Assembly: GCA_902762805.1 (NCBI GenBank)
Contig: CACWPQ010000007.1
Location: 1-64,000 of the forward strand
Length of the DNA stretch: 64,000 nt
Direction: 5' to 3'
From: an uncultured Bacteroidota bacterium
GTDB taxonomy: Bacteria > Bacteroidota > Bacteroidia > Bacteroidales > P3
Shown one piece after another: positions 36,118 to 45,305 of the stretch (its first letter is position 1; each line of letters starts with the position of its first letter). The notes beneath the pieces were generated by a model. It did not search any database and was not told where the DNA came from. It saw only the letters and a program-made list of their open reading frames with translations. The translations under genes were made by a program, and so were the position numbers.

Positions 36118-36966
36118 TCAATAGTCGCCGAGGGTTTCGGGGAGCTGGGCGAGTGCGCGGGGGAGGTCGGCTTCGGAGAGGACGGCGCCGTGGTACTTGT
36201 TGGTGTCCTGCATGAAGTCGACGCCGAAGCCCATCTTGGTGTGGAGGATGACGCAGACGGGAGCGCCCTGGCCGGTGAGGGCTTTGGCCTTGGCCATGCC
36301 GTCGAGCACCTGCTGCATGTCGTTGCCGTTGTCGATGACGACAACCTTCCAGAGGAAGGACTCGAACTTGGCGCGGAGGTCGCCGAGGGTCATCACCTCG
36401 TCGACGGTGCCGTCGATTTGCTGGTGGTTGTAGTCGATGGTGGCGATGAGGTTGTCGACGTGCTTGGCGCCGGCGAACATGGCGGCTTCCCAGATTTGGC
36501 CTTCCTGGAGCTCGCCGTCGCCGTGCATGGTGTAGACGAGGTGGGGGTCGGAGGTCATCTTCTTGCCGAGGGCGGCGCCGATGCCGACGCTGAGGCCCTG
36601 GCCGAGGGAGCCGGAGGCCATGCGGATGCCTGGTAGGGCGTGGGCGGTGGAGGGGTGGCCCTGGAGGCGGGTGCCGAACTGGCGGAAGGTGGCCAGCTCG
36701 CTGACGGGGAAGTAGCCACGGCGGGCCATGGTGGAGTAGATGACGGGTGTGATGTGGCCTTGGGAGACGAAGAGCATGTCCTCGCCGGTGCCCTGCATGG
36801 TGAAGTGGGCGGGGTCGGCCTGGAGGATGTTGAACTGCATGGCGGTGAACCAGTCGGCGGTGCCGAGGGAGCCGCCGGGGTGGCCGCTCTGGGCGGCGGT
36901 GGTCATGCGGAGGATGTCGCGACGCACCTGGGTCGCGAGGAGCTGGAGTTCTTGTGTGGATTTCAT
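36118..36966 (-). CDS. Transketolase, N-terminal subunit
   Basis: The 282-residue protein is the thiamine-diphosphate-binding half of transketolase: AAQSGHPGGSLGTADWFTAM, FVSQGHITPVIYS, GSLGQGLSVGIGAA, and the GDG motif in HGDGELQEGQIWEAA followed by DYNHQQIDG. It needs the C-terminal subunit (32983-33936). The gene ends 117 bp before the secreted VWA gene, a gap filled with a REP-like element. It lies 2 bp from the upstream lipoprotein gene. Confidence 0.94.
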   Translation of the reverse strand: MKSTQELQLLATQVRRDILRMTTAAQSGHPGGSLGTADWFTAMQFNILQADPAHFTMQGTGEDMLFVSQGHITPVIYSTMARRGYFPVSELATFRQFGTRLQGHPSTAHALPGIRMASGSLGQGLSVGIGAALGKKMTSDPHLVYTMHGDGELQEGQIWEAAMFAGAKHVDNLIATIDYNHQQIDGTVDEVMTLGDLRAKFESFLWKVVVIDNGNDMQQVLDGMAKAKALTGQGAPVCVILHTKMGFGVDFMQDTNKYHGAVLSEADLPRALAQLPETLGDY

Positions 36967-36968
36967 TG

Positions 36969-37445
36969 TTATTGTTGTTTATTTTGTTTCAGACGGAATA
37001 CGTATTGGCGTGAGTTTTGGTCGACGGCGAAGAGTTCGTTGCCGTGGCGAGTGACGGAGACGGTGAGGGTGTTTTCGTCCCAGTCGTGGATGGTGCCGGT
37101 GCCGCGGTCGCCGCGGAGGGTGACGTGGCCCCATACGCGGCCCTGGGCGCCCTCGGTCTCGACGTAGATGGTTTCGGGGGAGGGGTTTTTGGTGTTTCTA
37201 GTGGGACTAGTATTTCTAGTATTTCTAGTGGGACTATTTTTACTAGTTTTAGTAGTGGAACTGGTTTTGGTTGGTTTTCTGGCCGGGTTGTCGATGCGGA
37301 CGAGGGGGATTTCGACCGTGTCTTTGAAGGCGACGGTGACGGGGATGCCCTGGGGGGCGGGGGCCTCGTCGGGGGCGGGCTGGCGCTTGCAGGCCGTCAG
37401 GGAGGCCAAAAGGGCCAGGATGAGGAGTATACCGCTGTGTTTCAT
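36969..37445 (-). CDS. Small lipoprotein with repeat-derived linker
   Basis: The 158-residue protein has a lipobox (LLASLTACKRQ), a proline-rich start, a linker KTSSTTKTSKNSPTRN...TKNPS encoded by TTTCTAGTA-type 9-bp repeats (37195-37262), and a C-terminal beta-rich domain of about 70 residues (TIYVETEGAQGRVWGHVTLR ... RQYVFRLKQNKQQ). Function unknown. The repeat has probably been turned into a flexible linker. Confidence 0.75.
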   Translation of the reverse strand: MKHSGILLILALLASLTACKRQPAPDEAPAPQGIPVTVAFKDTVEIPLVRIDNPARKPTKTSSTTKTSKNSPTRNTRNTSPTRNTKNPSPETIYVETEGAQGRVWGHVTLRGDRGTGTIHDWDENTLTVSVTRHGNELFAVDQNSRQYVFRLKQNKQQ

Positions 37446-37478
37446 ATCGTTATGTCGTTTTGTGTCGTTTGAGGCGTT

Positions 37479-37573
37479 CTTGGGGTTCTCTAGGGGAATG
37501 GTAGGGGTTCTCTAGGGGAATAGTTAGGCCCTTTCCCATTATTACCCACGCTTGGGTAATAATGGTTACTTTT
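37479..37573. repeat. Hairpin plus 11-bp iteron element, copy D
   Basis: On the - strand: GCAAAAGTAACC, stem ATTATTACCCA / TGGGTAATAAT with loop AGCG, GAAAGGGCCTAAC, iterons CCCCTAGAGAA, CCCCTACCATT, CCCCTAGAGAA. The most symmetrical stem of the six copies. Confidence 0.87.
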
Positions 37574-37579
37574 GCTCAT

Positions 37580-38356
37580 CTATCGGTCCCAGATTTTCCA
37601 ATTGTAGTTGTTTTCGGATTCTTCGGGGAGCTGTGGGAAGAGGTTGCGGGAGATGAGGGCTTCGACCTCGTCGACGGAGAGGGCGTAGTGGCGCGGTGAG
37701 CGGTCCTGGGGGGTGTTGTCGACGAGGAAGGCGACGGTGTGGAACTGGCCGTCGATGTTGACGGCGAGGGCTTTGAAGAAGCGGTCGGGGATGTGGACGC
37801 ATGCCTGGCCGATGTGGCGCGGGGGGTCGGAGGTGAAGATGGGGCCGGTGACGACGTAGACGGAGCCGTAGCGGCGTGCGAGTCGTCGGGTGAGCAGCTC
37901 GATTTTGTTCCAGGCGCCGGCGTTCATGGAGCGGTTCTGGGGGCAGATGTTGGTGAAGTAGTCGCTCTCGGTCATGGCGCGGTGGCTCCACTTCATGTCG
38001 GCGTGGGGTGCCATGTGGCCTTTGTCGTAGCCGGAGTTGGAGTAGTCCTCGCGGCTGGCCTTGGGGAAGCGCACTTCGGGGTCGCGGCTGAAGTTGCGCT
38101 GCTGCTCGAGGCGTCCGTTGGCTTCGTCGGCGGTGAGTTCCCAGGCGACCCAGTCGGAGACGAGGGTGCGGTGGTTGTAGGAGGCGGTGTAGCCGGTGTG
38201 GACGATGATGTCCTCGTCGTCGCCGTACTCGGGGATTTCGACGCTCTGGGGCACGGGGAGGGCCAGCTCGCGCGGCTCGGGGGGCTGCTGGGCGCGGGGC
38301 TGGCAGGCGGTGGCCAGGAGGCTGAGGAGGCAGAGGAGGTGGAGGTTGTATTTCAT
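37580..38356 (-). CDS. DNA/RNA non-specific endonuclease lipoprotein
   Basis: The 258-residue protein has a lipoprotein signal (LSLLATACQ) and the beta-beta-alpha metal nuclease motif YDKGHMAPHAD (DRGH variant with catalytic His), followed by NICPQNRSMNAGAWNKIE, whose Asn binds the metal. It belongs to the NucA/EndA family and probably degrades nucleic acid in the periplasm or at the cell surface for nutrition. It lies 7 bp after the beta-CASP gene start region and is the last of its - strand pair. Confidence 0.92.
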   Translation of the reverse strand: MKYNLHLLCLLSLLATACQPRAQQPPEPRELALPVPQSVEIPEYGDDEDIIVHTGYTASYNHRTLVSDWVAWELTADEANGRLEQQRNFSRDPEVRFPKASREDYSNSGYDKGHMAPHADMKWSHRAMTESDYFTNICPQNRSMNAGAWNKIELLTRRLARRYGSVYVVTGPIFTSDPPRHIGQACVHIPDRFFKALAVNIDGQFHTVAFLVDNTPQDRSPRHYALSVDEVEALISRNLFPQLPEESENNYNWKIWDR

Positions 38357-38362
38357 AAGGGG

Positions 38363-39763
38363 TTAGATTTCAACTTCTTCGCGGAACTGTGGGATGGAGA
38401 CGTGGTGCCAGCCGGCGCGGTTGAGGGTGTCGGCGAAGTGGCGCTGCGTCTCTTCCTCGCCGTGGACGATGAAGAGGTTTTTCACTTTCTTCTTGTCCTG
38501 GCAGGAGATGTAGCGGAGGAGCTCGTTGTAGTCGGCATGGCCGGAGAGGGACTCGATGCGTCGCACCTCGGCGCGGACCTTGTGGCGCTGGCCGAAGATG
38601 GAGACCTCCTCGTCGCCGCGCATGATTTTGGCTCCGAGGGTGGTGGGTTCGCAGTAGCCGACGCAGAGGATGGTGGTGGCGGGGTTGTCGATGTGGTTGG
38701 CCAGGTGGTGCTTGACGCGCCCAGCCTCCATCATGCCGCTGGCGGAGATGATGACGCAGGGCTTGTGGCGGACGTTGAGCTGCTTGGATTCTTCGACGCT
38801 CTGGATGTAGTGCAGGCGGTCGAAGCCGAAGGGGTCGGGGTCGTTCTTGCAGTAGTCGGCGATGCTCTGGTTGAAGCTTTCGCTGTGGAGGCGCATGATG
38901 TTGGTGGCGGAGACGGAGAGTGGGCTGTCGACGAAGACGTCGATGTCGGGCAGCAGCTTGACGTGCTCGAGGCGGTCGAGGGCGTAGATGATTTCCTGCG
39001 CGCGGCCGATGGCGAAGGAGGGGATGATGAGTTTGCCTTTCTTCTTGGTGCAGGTGTCGAGGACGGCTTTGAGGAGCTCGGTCTCGGCGTCCTGGAGGCT
39101 CTCGTGGAGGCGGTCGCCGTAGGTGGACTCGAGGATGAGGTAGTCGACCTGGGGGAAGGGCTCGGGGTCGCGGAGGATCTGCTTGTCGTAGCGGCCCACG
39201 TCGCCGCTGAAGCCGAGCTTGATGCGGCGGCGGCCGTCCTTGATTTCGAGGTAGACGAAGGCCGAGCCGAGGATGTGGCCGGCGTCGAAGAACTCGACGG
39301 TGACCTCGCCCTCGATGTTGAACTTCTTGTGGTAGGGCACGCTGATGAAGCAGCTCATGCAGGCCTGGGCGTCCCGCTCGTCGTAGATGGGTTCGACGGG
39401 TTCGAGGCCCTGGGCCTTGCGCTTCTTGTTGAAGGTCTGGGTGTCCTGCTCCTGGATGCGGCCGGCGTCGGCGAGCATGATGGCGCAGAGGTCGCGGGTG
39501 GCGGGGGTGCAGAGGACGGTGCCGCGGAAGCCGAGCTTGTAGATGAAGGGGATGAGGCCGGAGTGGTCGATGTGGGCGTGCGAGAGGACCAGGTAGTCGA
39601 TCTCCTCGGGGTCGAAGCCGAGGTCGCGGTTCATGGCATCGGTCTCGAGGCCCTTGCCTTGGTACATGCCGCAGTCGAGCAGTATTTTGAGGCCACTCTT
39701 GGTGGTAATCAGGTGTTTGCTTCCGGTCACCTCGCGGGTGGCTCCCATGAATTGCAGTTTCAT
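38363..39763 (-). CDS. MBL-fold beta-CASP RNA-processing hydrolase
   Basis: The 466-residue protein has the metallo-beta-lactamase motif SHAHIDHSG (H62, H64, D66, H67), later metal ligands FDAGHILGSA and GFSGDVGR, a beta-CASP domain (IIPSFAIGRAQE) and the RMMBL motif SLSGHADYNELLRY. Relatives are CPSF73-like endo/exonucleases acting on RNA. It is cytoplasmic. It is intact and near-universal in Bacteroidota. Seven bases separate it from the secreted nuclease gene. Confidence 0.93.
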   Translation of the reverse strand: MKLQFMGATREVTGSKHLITTKSGLKILLDCGMYQGKGLETDAMNRDLGFDPEEIDYLVLSHAHIDHSGLIPFIYKLGFRGTVLCTPATRDLCAIMLADAGRIQEQDTQTFNKKRKAQGLEPVEPIYDERDAQACMSCFISVPYHKKFNIEGEVTVEFFDAGHILGSAFVYLEIKDGRRRIKLGFSGDVGRYDKQILRDPEPFPQVDYLILESTYGDRLHESLQDAETELLKAVLDTCTKKKGKLIIPSFAIGRAQEIIYALDRLEHVKLLPDIDVFVDSPLSVSATNIMRLHSESFNQSIADYCKNDPDPFGFDRLHYIQSVEESKQLNVRHKPCVIISASGMMEAGRVKHHLANHIDNPATTILCVGYCEPTTLGAKIMRGDEEVSIFGQRHKVRAEVRRIESLSGHADYNELLRYISCQDKKKVKNLFIVHGEEETQRHFADTLNRAGWHHVSIPQFREEVEI

Positions 39764-39785
39764 TTCGGTCTGAAATTATTGAGGA

Positions 39786-41219
39786 TTAATGGATTACGAT
39801 TTTTCGTCCAGCCTGGTCGCCGACCTGGACGATGTAGGCGCCGGCAGTCTCGAGGCGGATGCGGGTGGGCGAGGCGAGGGCGCTGAGGGTGCTGACGAGG
39901 CGCCCCTCGAGGTCGTAGACGCGGACGAGGCTGCCGGGCTGGCAGGAGACGAGCAGCGTGCGCCCCTGGTGGGTGAGCGACCAGTCGGGGTCGGAGGGCG
40001 TGTGGACGGCCTGCTGGCTGAAGCGGGCGGTGAGGGTGGTGGGGCCGGTCAGGGTGATGCGGCGCGGATTGTCGGTGCTACCGTCGTCCCAGGCGTAGAA
40101 TTGGAAGCCCTCCATGGGCAGGGCGCCCACCTCGGCCTCGGTGCCGGCGGGCAGCAGGGCGCTGCCGATGCCGACGCCGGCCCCGGGCTGGTCGGAGAGC
40201 ACCTGCAGGCGGTAGAAGGTGGGCTGCAGGAGCACGGTGTCGGTGCGGTAGAGGGTGTCAGTGCCGTGGAGGTAGAGGGTGTCGCGGAGGGTGAGGGTGT
40301 CGTGGACATAGACGATGTCGTGGACATAGGCGGTGTCGTGCAGCAGGAGGGTGTCGACGTGGAACACCACCATCGTGTCGCGGAGCCGGACGGTGTCGCG
40401 GAGGGTGACGGTGTCGCGCAGCACGAGTGTGTCGCGCACGGGCAGCTGAAAGATGGCGGTCAGGGCGGTGTCCTGCACGAGGTTGAGGATGCGTGGGTTG
40501 AGGGTGTCGCCGTCGTTCCAGCAGGCGAAGCGGAAGGGGGCGACGGGGGTGGCGGTGAGGGTGACGGCGGTGCCGGTGGTGTAGGTGCCGGCGCCGGTGA
40601 CGCTGCCGCGCAGGGGGTCGCTCGCGGCGAGGGTGAGGGTGGCCGTACTATTGCCGGCGACAATGTTGCCGAAGCTGCTCCACGGCGCGCCAACATAGTT
40701 CGCCAACGAGCCCGCGGGGAGGTGCAGGGTGCAGTTGGCCAACGGCGTCGACTGGAAGGCGTACACATTCATACTGGCCGGCGGCACAGTTCCCTGCATA
40801 TAGACATCGGTGAGCGCGGTGGCATGGGCAAAAGCGCTGCTGCCCACGCTGGTGAGCGAGGCCGGAAGGGTGATTTGCGTCAGCATGGCACACGAACCGA
40901 AAGAGTTGATAGCCAGCTCGGTGACGCCCTGCTCGATGGTCAGCGAGGTGATGTCGGTGAAATAGAAAGCCTTCGTGGCCACACGCATCACGGCATAGGA
41001 AGTGCCGCCATTGCTGACAGTGGCAGGAATGGTCAATGCACCGGCGGGCATCGTGTAGCCCCCCCAGGTGGATGAGGCCGTGCCGGGATAGACCACCTCC
41101 ACCCCGCCGTCGATGACGTTGAAATAGAGCGTCTGGCCGGTGGGCGCCACGGCTGAAAAGTCGTAGGCCCTGACAATCAGCGGCATCAGCAACGCTATGG
41201 CAAGAAGATATTTTTTCAT
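39786..41219 (-). CDS. BspA-like leucine-rich surface protein with T9SS-type C-terminal domain
   Basis: The 477-residue protein has a signal peptide, a BspA-type leucine-rich domain (SLTIEQGVTELAINSFGSCAML in part), then InlB/SprB-like modules (GTAVTLTATPVAPFRFACWNDG, GTEAEVGALPMEGFQFYAWDDG) flanking a repeat of hDTLxLRDTVxLRDT units (about residues 260-330). The end (VRVYDLEGRLVSTLS ... GAYIVQVGDQAGRKIVIH) is a type IX sorting domain. It is likely exported by the PorX/SprA-linked system and attached to the surface. The DT repeat codes for a long beta or rod-like stalk. Confidence 0.85.
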   Translation of the reverse strand: MKKYLLAIALLMPLIVRAYDFSAVAPTGQTLYFNVIDGGVEVVYPGTASSTWGGYTMPAGALTIPATVSNGGTSYAVMRVATKAFYFTDITSLTIEQGVTELAINSFGSCAMLTQITLPASLTSVGSSAFAHATALTDVYMQGTVPPASMNVYAFQSTPLANCTLHLPAGSLANYVGAPWSSFGNIVAGNSTATLTLAASDPLRGSVTGAGTYTTGTAVTLTATPVAPFRFACWNDGDTLNPRILNLVQDTALTAIFQLPVRDTLVLRDTVTLRDTVRLRDTMVVFHVDTLLLHDTAYVHDIVYVHDTLTLRDTLYLHGTDTLYRTDTVLLQPTFYRLQVLSDQPGAGVGIGSALLPAGTEAEVGALPMEGFQFYAWDDGSTDNPRRITLTGPTTLTARFSQQAVHTPSDPDWSLTHQGRTLLVSCQPGSLVRVYDLEGRLVSTLSALASPTRIRLETAGAYIVQVGDQAGRKIVIH

Positions 41220-41278
41220 AATCTACTTGTAACGCCGTCCGCGCGATAATATTGTACATTTGTTAAAATAAAATATTT

Positions 41279-41310
41279 TTTGCACCATCGAAATATTATG
41301 CGTACCTTTG
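41279..41310 (+). promoter_or_regulatory. Promoter of yidC
   Basis: TTTG (41279-41282), 20 bp, TACCTTTG (41303-41310), giving a leader of about 70 nt before the yidC ATG. The best-matching + strand promoter in the window. Confidence 0.75.
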
Positions 41311-41387
41311 CAGTTTCAAATCCTCTCCGCAGGATTGCATAATTTATTGTCTAACAACAATTAAAAGAAAGAATACCACACAACTCA

Positions 41388-43337
41388 ATGGATAAGAAAT
41401 CGATTATCGGACTGGTACTGATTATGGGCATCTTCGTGGGCTACATGTTCTGGGTGGCCCCGTCGAAAGAGGAGCTGGCCGAACGGCAGCGCGTCTACGA
41501 CAGCACGATGCAGGCCAACCTCGAGGCCCAACGCGTGGCCGACAGCTTGGAGGCCGCCAAAGCACGCCTCGACAGCCTGGCCGCCGCGGGCGACAGCACC
41601 CTCGGCCTGCGCACCGTGGCCGACATGGGCGCCTTCAACGCCGCCGCTCAGGGCGCCGAAGCCGTCCTCGCCTTCGAGAACGAGCGCATGAGCCTCGAAA
41701 TCAACACCCTCGGCGCCATGGTCAACCGCGTCGTCCTGGCCGACTACCAAACCTTCGACCACCAGCCCCTCGAGCTCGTCTCGCCCGCACCGGACCACCT
41801 CAACCTCGTCTTCTCGACCGAGGACAACCGCGTGGTCAACACCCGCAACCTCGTCTTCACGCCCTACCTCGACGGCCAGAGAGTGGAGGGTGGAAAGTGG
41901 AAAGTGGAAGGCGAAGACTCGCTGCTGCTCTCGCTGCGCGCCGAGCTGGAAAGCGGCTACCTCGAATTCGCCTACACCCTCCACGGCAACAGCTACGAGG
42001 TGGGCTTCGGCATCCGCTTCGTGGGCCTCGACCAGGTGGTTCGCAACACGCCCTATATCGACCTCGAATGGCGCAACCGCATGCTGCGCCAAGAGAAAGT
42101 CTCCGACAGCGACCGCGGCAAAGGCAACCGCAACAGCGACCGCGAGCGCTTCTACAGCAGCATCTACTACAAGCCCCCGACCGACAAGGTGGACAACCTC
42201 TCCTCCGGCCGCGACGACAAGGAGCAGGTGCGCACCAACCTCGACTGGATAGCCTTCAAGCAGCAATACTTCGCCGCCATCCTCACCGCCGAGGGCGGCC
42301 AGCCCTTCGAGAACGCCGAGCTCGAGGTCAGCACCGACAGCCGCGACACCGCCCGCAACTACCTCACCGACATGCGCGCCACCATCGGCCTCCCCTACTC
42401 CGGCCGCGACCACCACACCCAGATGGGCTTCTACTTCGGCCCCACCAAGTTCCGCGACCTCAAGGCCATGGACCGCGGCTTCGAGAAGATGCTCCCCCTC
42501 GGATGGACCATCTTCTCCAAGAGCGTCAGCCGCTGGCTCATCATCCCCATCTTCAATTTCCTGGAGAACTTCATGACCAACTACGGCCTCATCATCATCC
42601 TCTTCACCCTCCTCATCCGCCTCATCCTCCTGCCGCTGGTCTACAAGAGCTATTCCGGCAGCGCCATCATGCGCATCCTCAAGCCCGAGATGGACGCCCT
42701 GAACAAGAAATTCCCCAACCCCGAACAGGCCATGCAGAAGCAGCAGGCCATGATGGCCCTGCAGAAGAAGGCCGGCTACAGCCCCATGGCGGGCTGCCTG
42801 CCGATGCTCATCCAGATGCCCTTCCTGACGGCCATGTTCATGTTCTTCCCCATCGCCATCGAGCTGCGCCAGAAGCCCTTCCTCTGGTGCGACGACCTCT
42901 CCAACTACGACTCCATCCTCGACTTCGGCTTCAACATCCCCCTCTACGGCGACCACATCTCCCTCTTCTGCCTCCTGATGTTCGGCATGCAGTTCTTCTA
43001 CACCTGGTACACCATGCGCGGCCAAAACATGAACGCCGGCATGCCCGGCATGAAGTTCATGATGTACTTCATGCCCTTCATGATGCTCTTCATCTTCAAC
43101 AGCCAGAGCGCCGGCCTTAACCTCTACTACCTCATCTCGCTCACCTTCACCATGACGGTGATGATCCTCATCCGCCAGTTCACCAGCGAACAGAAGGTAC
43201 GCGCCCGCATGGCCGCCTACGACGCCAAGCAGGCCTCCGGCAAAGGCAAGCCGCAGAAGAAGAGCAAGTTCCAGCAGCGCCTGGAAGAGATGCAGAAAAT
43301 GGCCGAACAAATGCAGAAAGAACAGAAAAGGAGGTAG
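41388..43337 (+). CDS. yidC: Membrane protein insertase YidC
   Basis: The 649-residue protein has an N-terminal membrane anchor (SIIGLVLIMGIFVGYMFWV), a large periplasmic beta domain, and the conserved five-helix insertase core (TNYGLIIILFTLLIRLILLP, AGCLPMLIQMPFLTAMFMFF) with a basic tail. It inserts inner-membrane proteins with or without SecYEG. At 41880-41911 four GTGGAAA-type period-7 units are read in frame (VEGGKWKVEGED, about residues 166-176) in the periplasmic domain. The TAG stop lies in the first unit of the downstream AGTGGTC array. Confidence 0.97.
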   Translation: MDKKSIIGLVLIMGIFVGYMFWVAPSKEELAERQRVYDSTMQANLEAQRVADSLEAAKARLDSLAAAGDSTLGLRTVADMGAFNAAAQGAEAVLAFENERMSLEINTLGAMVNRVVLADYQTFDHQPLELVSPAPDHLNLVFSTEDNRVVNTRNLVFTPYLDGQRVEGGKWKVEGEDSLLLSLRAELESGYLEFAYTLHGNSYEVGFGIRFVGLDQVVRNTPYIDLEWRNRMLRQEKVSDSDRGKGNRNSDRERFYSSIYYKPPTDKVDNLSSGRDDKEQVRTNLDWIAFKQQYFAAILTAEGGQPFENAELEVSTDSRDTARNYLTDMRATIGLPYSGRDHHTQMGFYFGPTKFRDLKAMDRGFEKMLPLGWTIFSKSVSRWLIIPIFNFLENFMTNYGLIIILFTLLIRLILLPLVYKSYSGSAIMRILKPEMDALNKKFPNPEQAMQKQQAMMALQKKAGYSPMAGCLPMLIQMPFLTAMFMFFPIAIELRQKPFLWCDDLSNYDSILDFGFNIPLYGDHISLFCLLMFGMQFFYTWYTMRGQNMNAGMPGMKFMMYFMPFMMLFIFNSQSAGLNLYYLISLTFTMTVMILIRQFTSEQKVRARMAAYDAKQASGKGKPQKKSKFQQRLEEMQKMAEQMQKEQKRR

Positions 43338-43400
43338 TGGCCAGTGGTCAGTGGCTAGTGGTCAGTGGTCAGTGGCCAGTGGTCAGTGGCTAGTGGACAG
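43333..43400. repeat. AGTGGTC array, left flank of four-helix cassette 2
   Basis: Nine or so period-7 units AGTGGTC / AGTGGCC / AGTGGCT. Contains the yidC stop codon. Inverted relative to the array at 43853-43889. Confidence 0.93.
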
Positions 43401-43446
43401 CAGTAAGGAAACGAAAAAACAAAATAAAAAAAACAAAAAATAAAAA

Positions 43447-43809
43447 ATGGCAGTCAAGAGTTACACCGAACTTCTGATTTGGAAAAAAGCCATTCAGATA
43501 ACAAAGGGTATCTATACTCTTGTCCGCACATTGCCCAAAGAAGAGCTCTATGGACTATCCGACCAAATGCGCCGTTCTTCAATCTCAATCGCCTCCAATA
43601 TCGCCGAAGGGCAGGAACGGAACACGACAACAGAATTCATACGATTTCTTTCTATAGCCCAGGGATCGAGAGCCGAATTGGAAACACAACTTATCATCGG
43701 GAAAGAAATAGGCTATTTCAGAGAAGAAGATATCAACCCGCTCATGGAACAATTGTCGGAACTAGGGAAAATGACAAATTCATTGATAACAACGATAAAA
43801 AACAAATAA
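43447..43809 (+). CDS. Four-helix-bundle protein (S23/IVP family)
   Basis: The 120-residue protein is a typical member: SYTELLIWKKAIQITKGIYT, the LPKEELYGLSDQMRRSSISI and ASNIAEGQERNTTTEFIRF signatures, and SRAELETQLIIGKEIGYF. Homologues occur in 23S rRNA intervening sequences and widely in Bacteroidota; the function is unknown. The GC content is clearly lower than in the flanking yidC and nhaD. AGTGGTC arrays flank it in inverted orientation, and the core GCCGCGTCAGCC precedes the right array, exactly as in the gene-less insertion inside ileS. Confidence 0.92.
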   Translation: MAVKSYTELLIWKKAIQITKGIYTLVRTLPKEELYGLSDQMRRSSISIASNIAEGQERNTTTEFIRFLSIAQGSRAELETQLIIGKEIGYFREEDINPLMEQLSELGKMTNSLITTIKNK

Positions 43810-43852
43810 AATAAAGTATTAACCCCGTCAAAAGTCAGTACCAGCCGCGTCA

Positions 43853-43889
43853 GCCCACTGACCACCGGCCACTGACCACTGACCACTAA
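43853..43889. repeat. GACCACT array with GCGTCAGC core, right flank of cassette 2
   Basis: The core GCCGCGTCAGCC (43844-43855) is followed by about five inverted period-7 units (CACTGAC, CACCGGC, CACTGAC). It ends 14 bp before the nhaD ATG. Confidence 0.9.
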
Positions 43890-43902
43890 AACACACAAAA
43901 TC

Positions 43903-45273
43903 ATGGTAGTCACACTCATTACCATATTCATTATCGGCTATGCCTGCATAGCGTTGGAGCACCCGCTCCGCATCAACAAGACGGCCACCGCCCTGCTGCT
44001 GGGCGGACTGCTGTGGGCCGTGTTCAACATGTTCAACGTGAGCACCGCCGGCGTCATCGACAGCTACGGCGGATTGGAGGCCTACCGCCACTTCGTCTCC
44101 GAGAACCTCATCGAGAACCTCGGCGAGACGGCCGAAATCGTCTTCTTCCTCCTCGGCGCCATGACCATCGTCACGCTGATCGAAGACTACCAAGGCTTCC
44201 GCGTCATCACCGACCGCATCACCACCACCGACAAGAAGAAGCTCCTCTGGACGCTCTCCATCCTCACCTTCTTCCTCTCGGCCCTGCTGGACAACATGAC
44301 CACCGCCATTGTCATGGTGGCCCTGCTGCGCAAACTCATCGCCGACCAGAAGGAGCGCTGGCTCTACGCCGGCATGGTCATCCTGGCCGCCAACGCCGGC
44401 GGCGCCTGGAGCCCCATCGGCGACGTCACCACCATCATGCTCTGGATTGGCGGCCAGGTGACCACCGTCAACATCATTGTCAAGACCATCGTCGCTTCGC
44501 TCGTCTGCATGGTGGTACCCGTGCTCATCCTGGGCCGCACGCTGAAGGGCGAAATCGTACGCCCGGCCGATGAGCAGGCCGGCATCGAGGTGCCCAGCCA
44601 CCTGCGCAAGCTGGTCCTCATCATGGGCGTCGGCGCGCTGATCTTCGTCCCCATCTTCAAGACCATCACCCACCTGCCGCCCTACCTCGGCATGCTGATG
44701 GGCCTGGCCGTGCTGTGGGTTACGACCGAAATCATCTCCCGCAAATACGAAAAGGAGGGCCACAAGCTGCCCACCGCCGTCTCCACCCTCGAGCACGTCG
44801 ACGTGCCCACCATCCTCTTCTTCCTCGGCATCCTGATGGCCGTCTCCTGCCTCAAGGTGTCCGGCATCCTCGGCAGCCTGGCCAGCGGCCTCAACAGCGC
44901 CTTCGGCACCGAAGCCCCCGGCTTCTTCTTCATCGACCTCATCATCGGCGTCCTCTCCTCGGTGGTCGACAACGTGCCGCTCGTGGCCGCCGCCATGGGC
45001 ATGTATCCCATCACGGGGGCCGAAGTGGACTTCGCTGTCAACCACCCCTTCTGGGAGTTCCTCGCCTACTGCGCCGGCACCGGCGGCTCGCTCCTCATCA
45101 TCGGCTCCGCCGCCGGCGTGGCTGTGATGGGCATGGAGAAAATCGACTTCATCTGGTACCTCAAGAAAATCACCCTCCTCGCCTTCGCGGGCTACATCGT
45201 GGGTGCCCTGGTGTTCATCCTGATGGACGTCACCCTCTTCGAGCAAATCGAATGGCTCCGCAACCTGGCCTAA
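43903..45273 (+). CDS. nhaD: Na+/H+ antiporter NhaD
   Basis: The 456-residue inner-membrane protein has about 11-12 helices and the NhaD landmarks SALLDNMTTAIVMVALLRKL, ANAGGAWSPIGDVTTIMLW and SSVVDNVPLVAAAMGMY. It exchanges Na+ or Li+ for protons and is common in Bacteroidota with Na+-based energetics. It is flanked on both sides by same-orientation GACCACT arrays, so it sits inside a repeat-rich interval together with the four-helix gene. Confidence 0.9.
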   Translation: MVVTLITIFIIGYACIALEHPLRINKTATALLLGGLLWAVFNMFNVSTAGVIDSYGGLEAYRHFVSENLIENLGETAEIVFFLLGAMTIVTLIEDYQGFRVITDRITTTDKKKLLWTLSILTFFLSALLDNMTTAIVMVALLRKLIADQKERWLYAGMVILAANAGGAWSPIGDVTTIMLWIGGQVTTVNIIVKTIVASLVCMVVPVLILGRTLKGEIVRPADEQAGIEVPSHLRKLVLIMGVGALIFVPIFKTITHLPPYLGMLMGLAVLWVTTEIISRKYEKEGHKLPTAVSTLEHVDVPTILFFLGILMAVSCLKVSGILGSLASGLNSAFGTEAPGFFFIDLIIGVLSSVVDNVPLVAAAMGMYPITGAEVDFAVNHPFWEFLAYCAGTGGSLLIIGSAAGVAVMGMEKIDFIWYLKKITLLAFAGYIVGALVFILMDVTLFEQIEWLRNLA

Positions 45274-45305
45274 CTGACCACCGACCACTGACCACTGACC
45301 ACTAA
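45268..45305. repeat. GACCACT array between nhaD and the next gene
   Basis: Four period-7 units (TGACCAC, CGACCAC, TGACCAC, TGACCAC). It overlaps the nhaD stop region and ends at the next ATG (CCACTAAATG), so it supplies the whole spacer. Confidence 0.9.
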
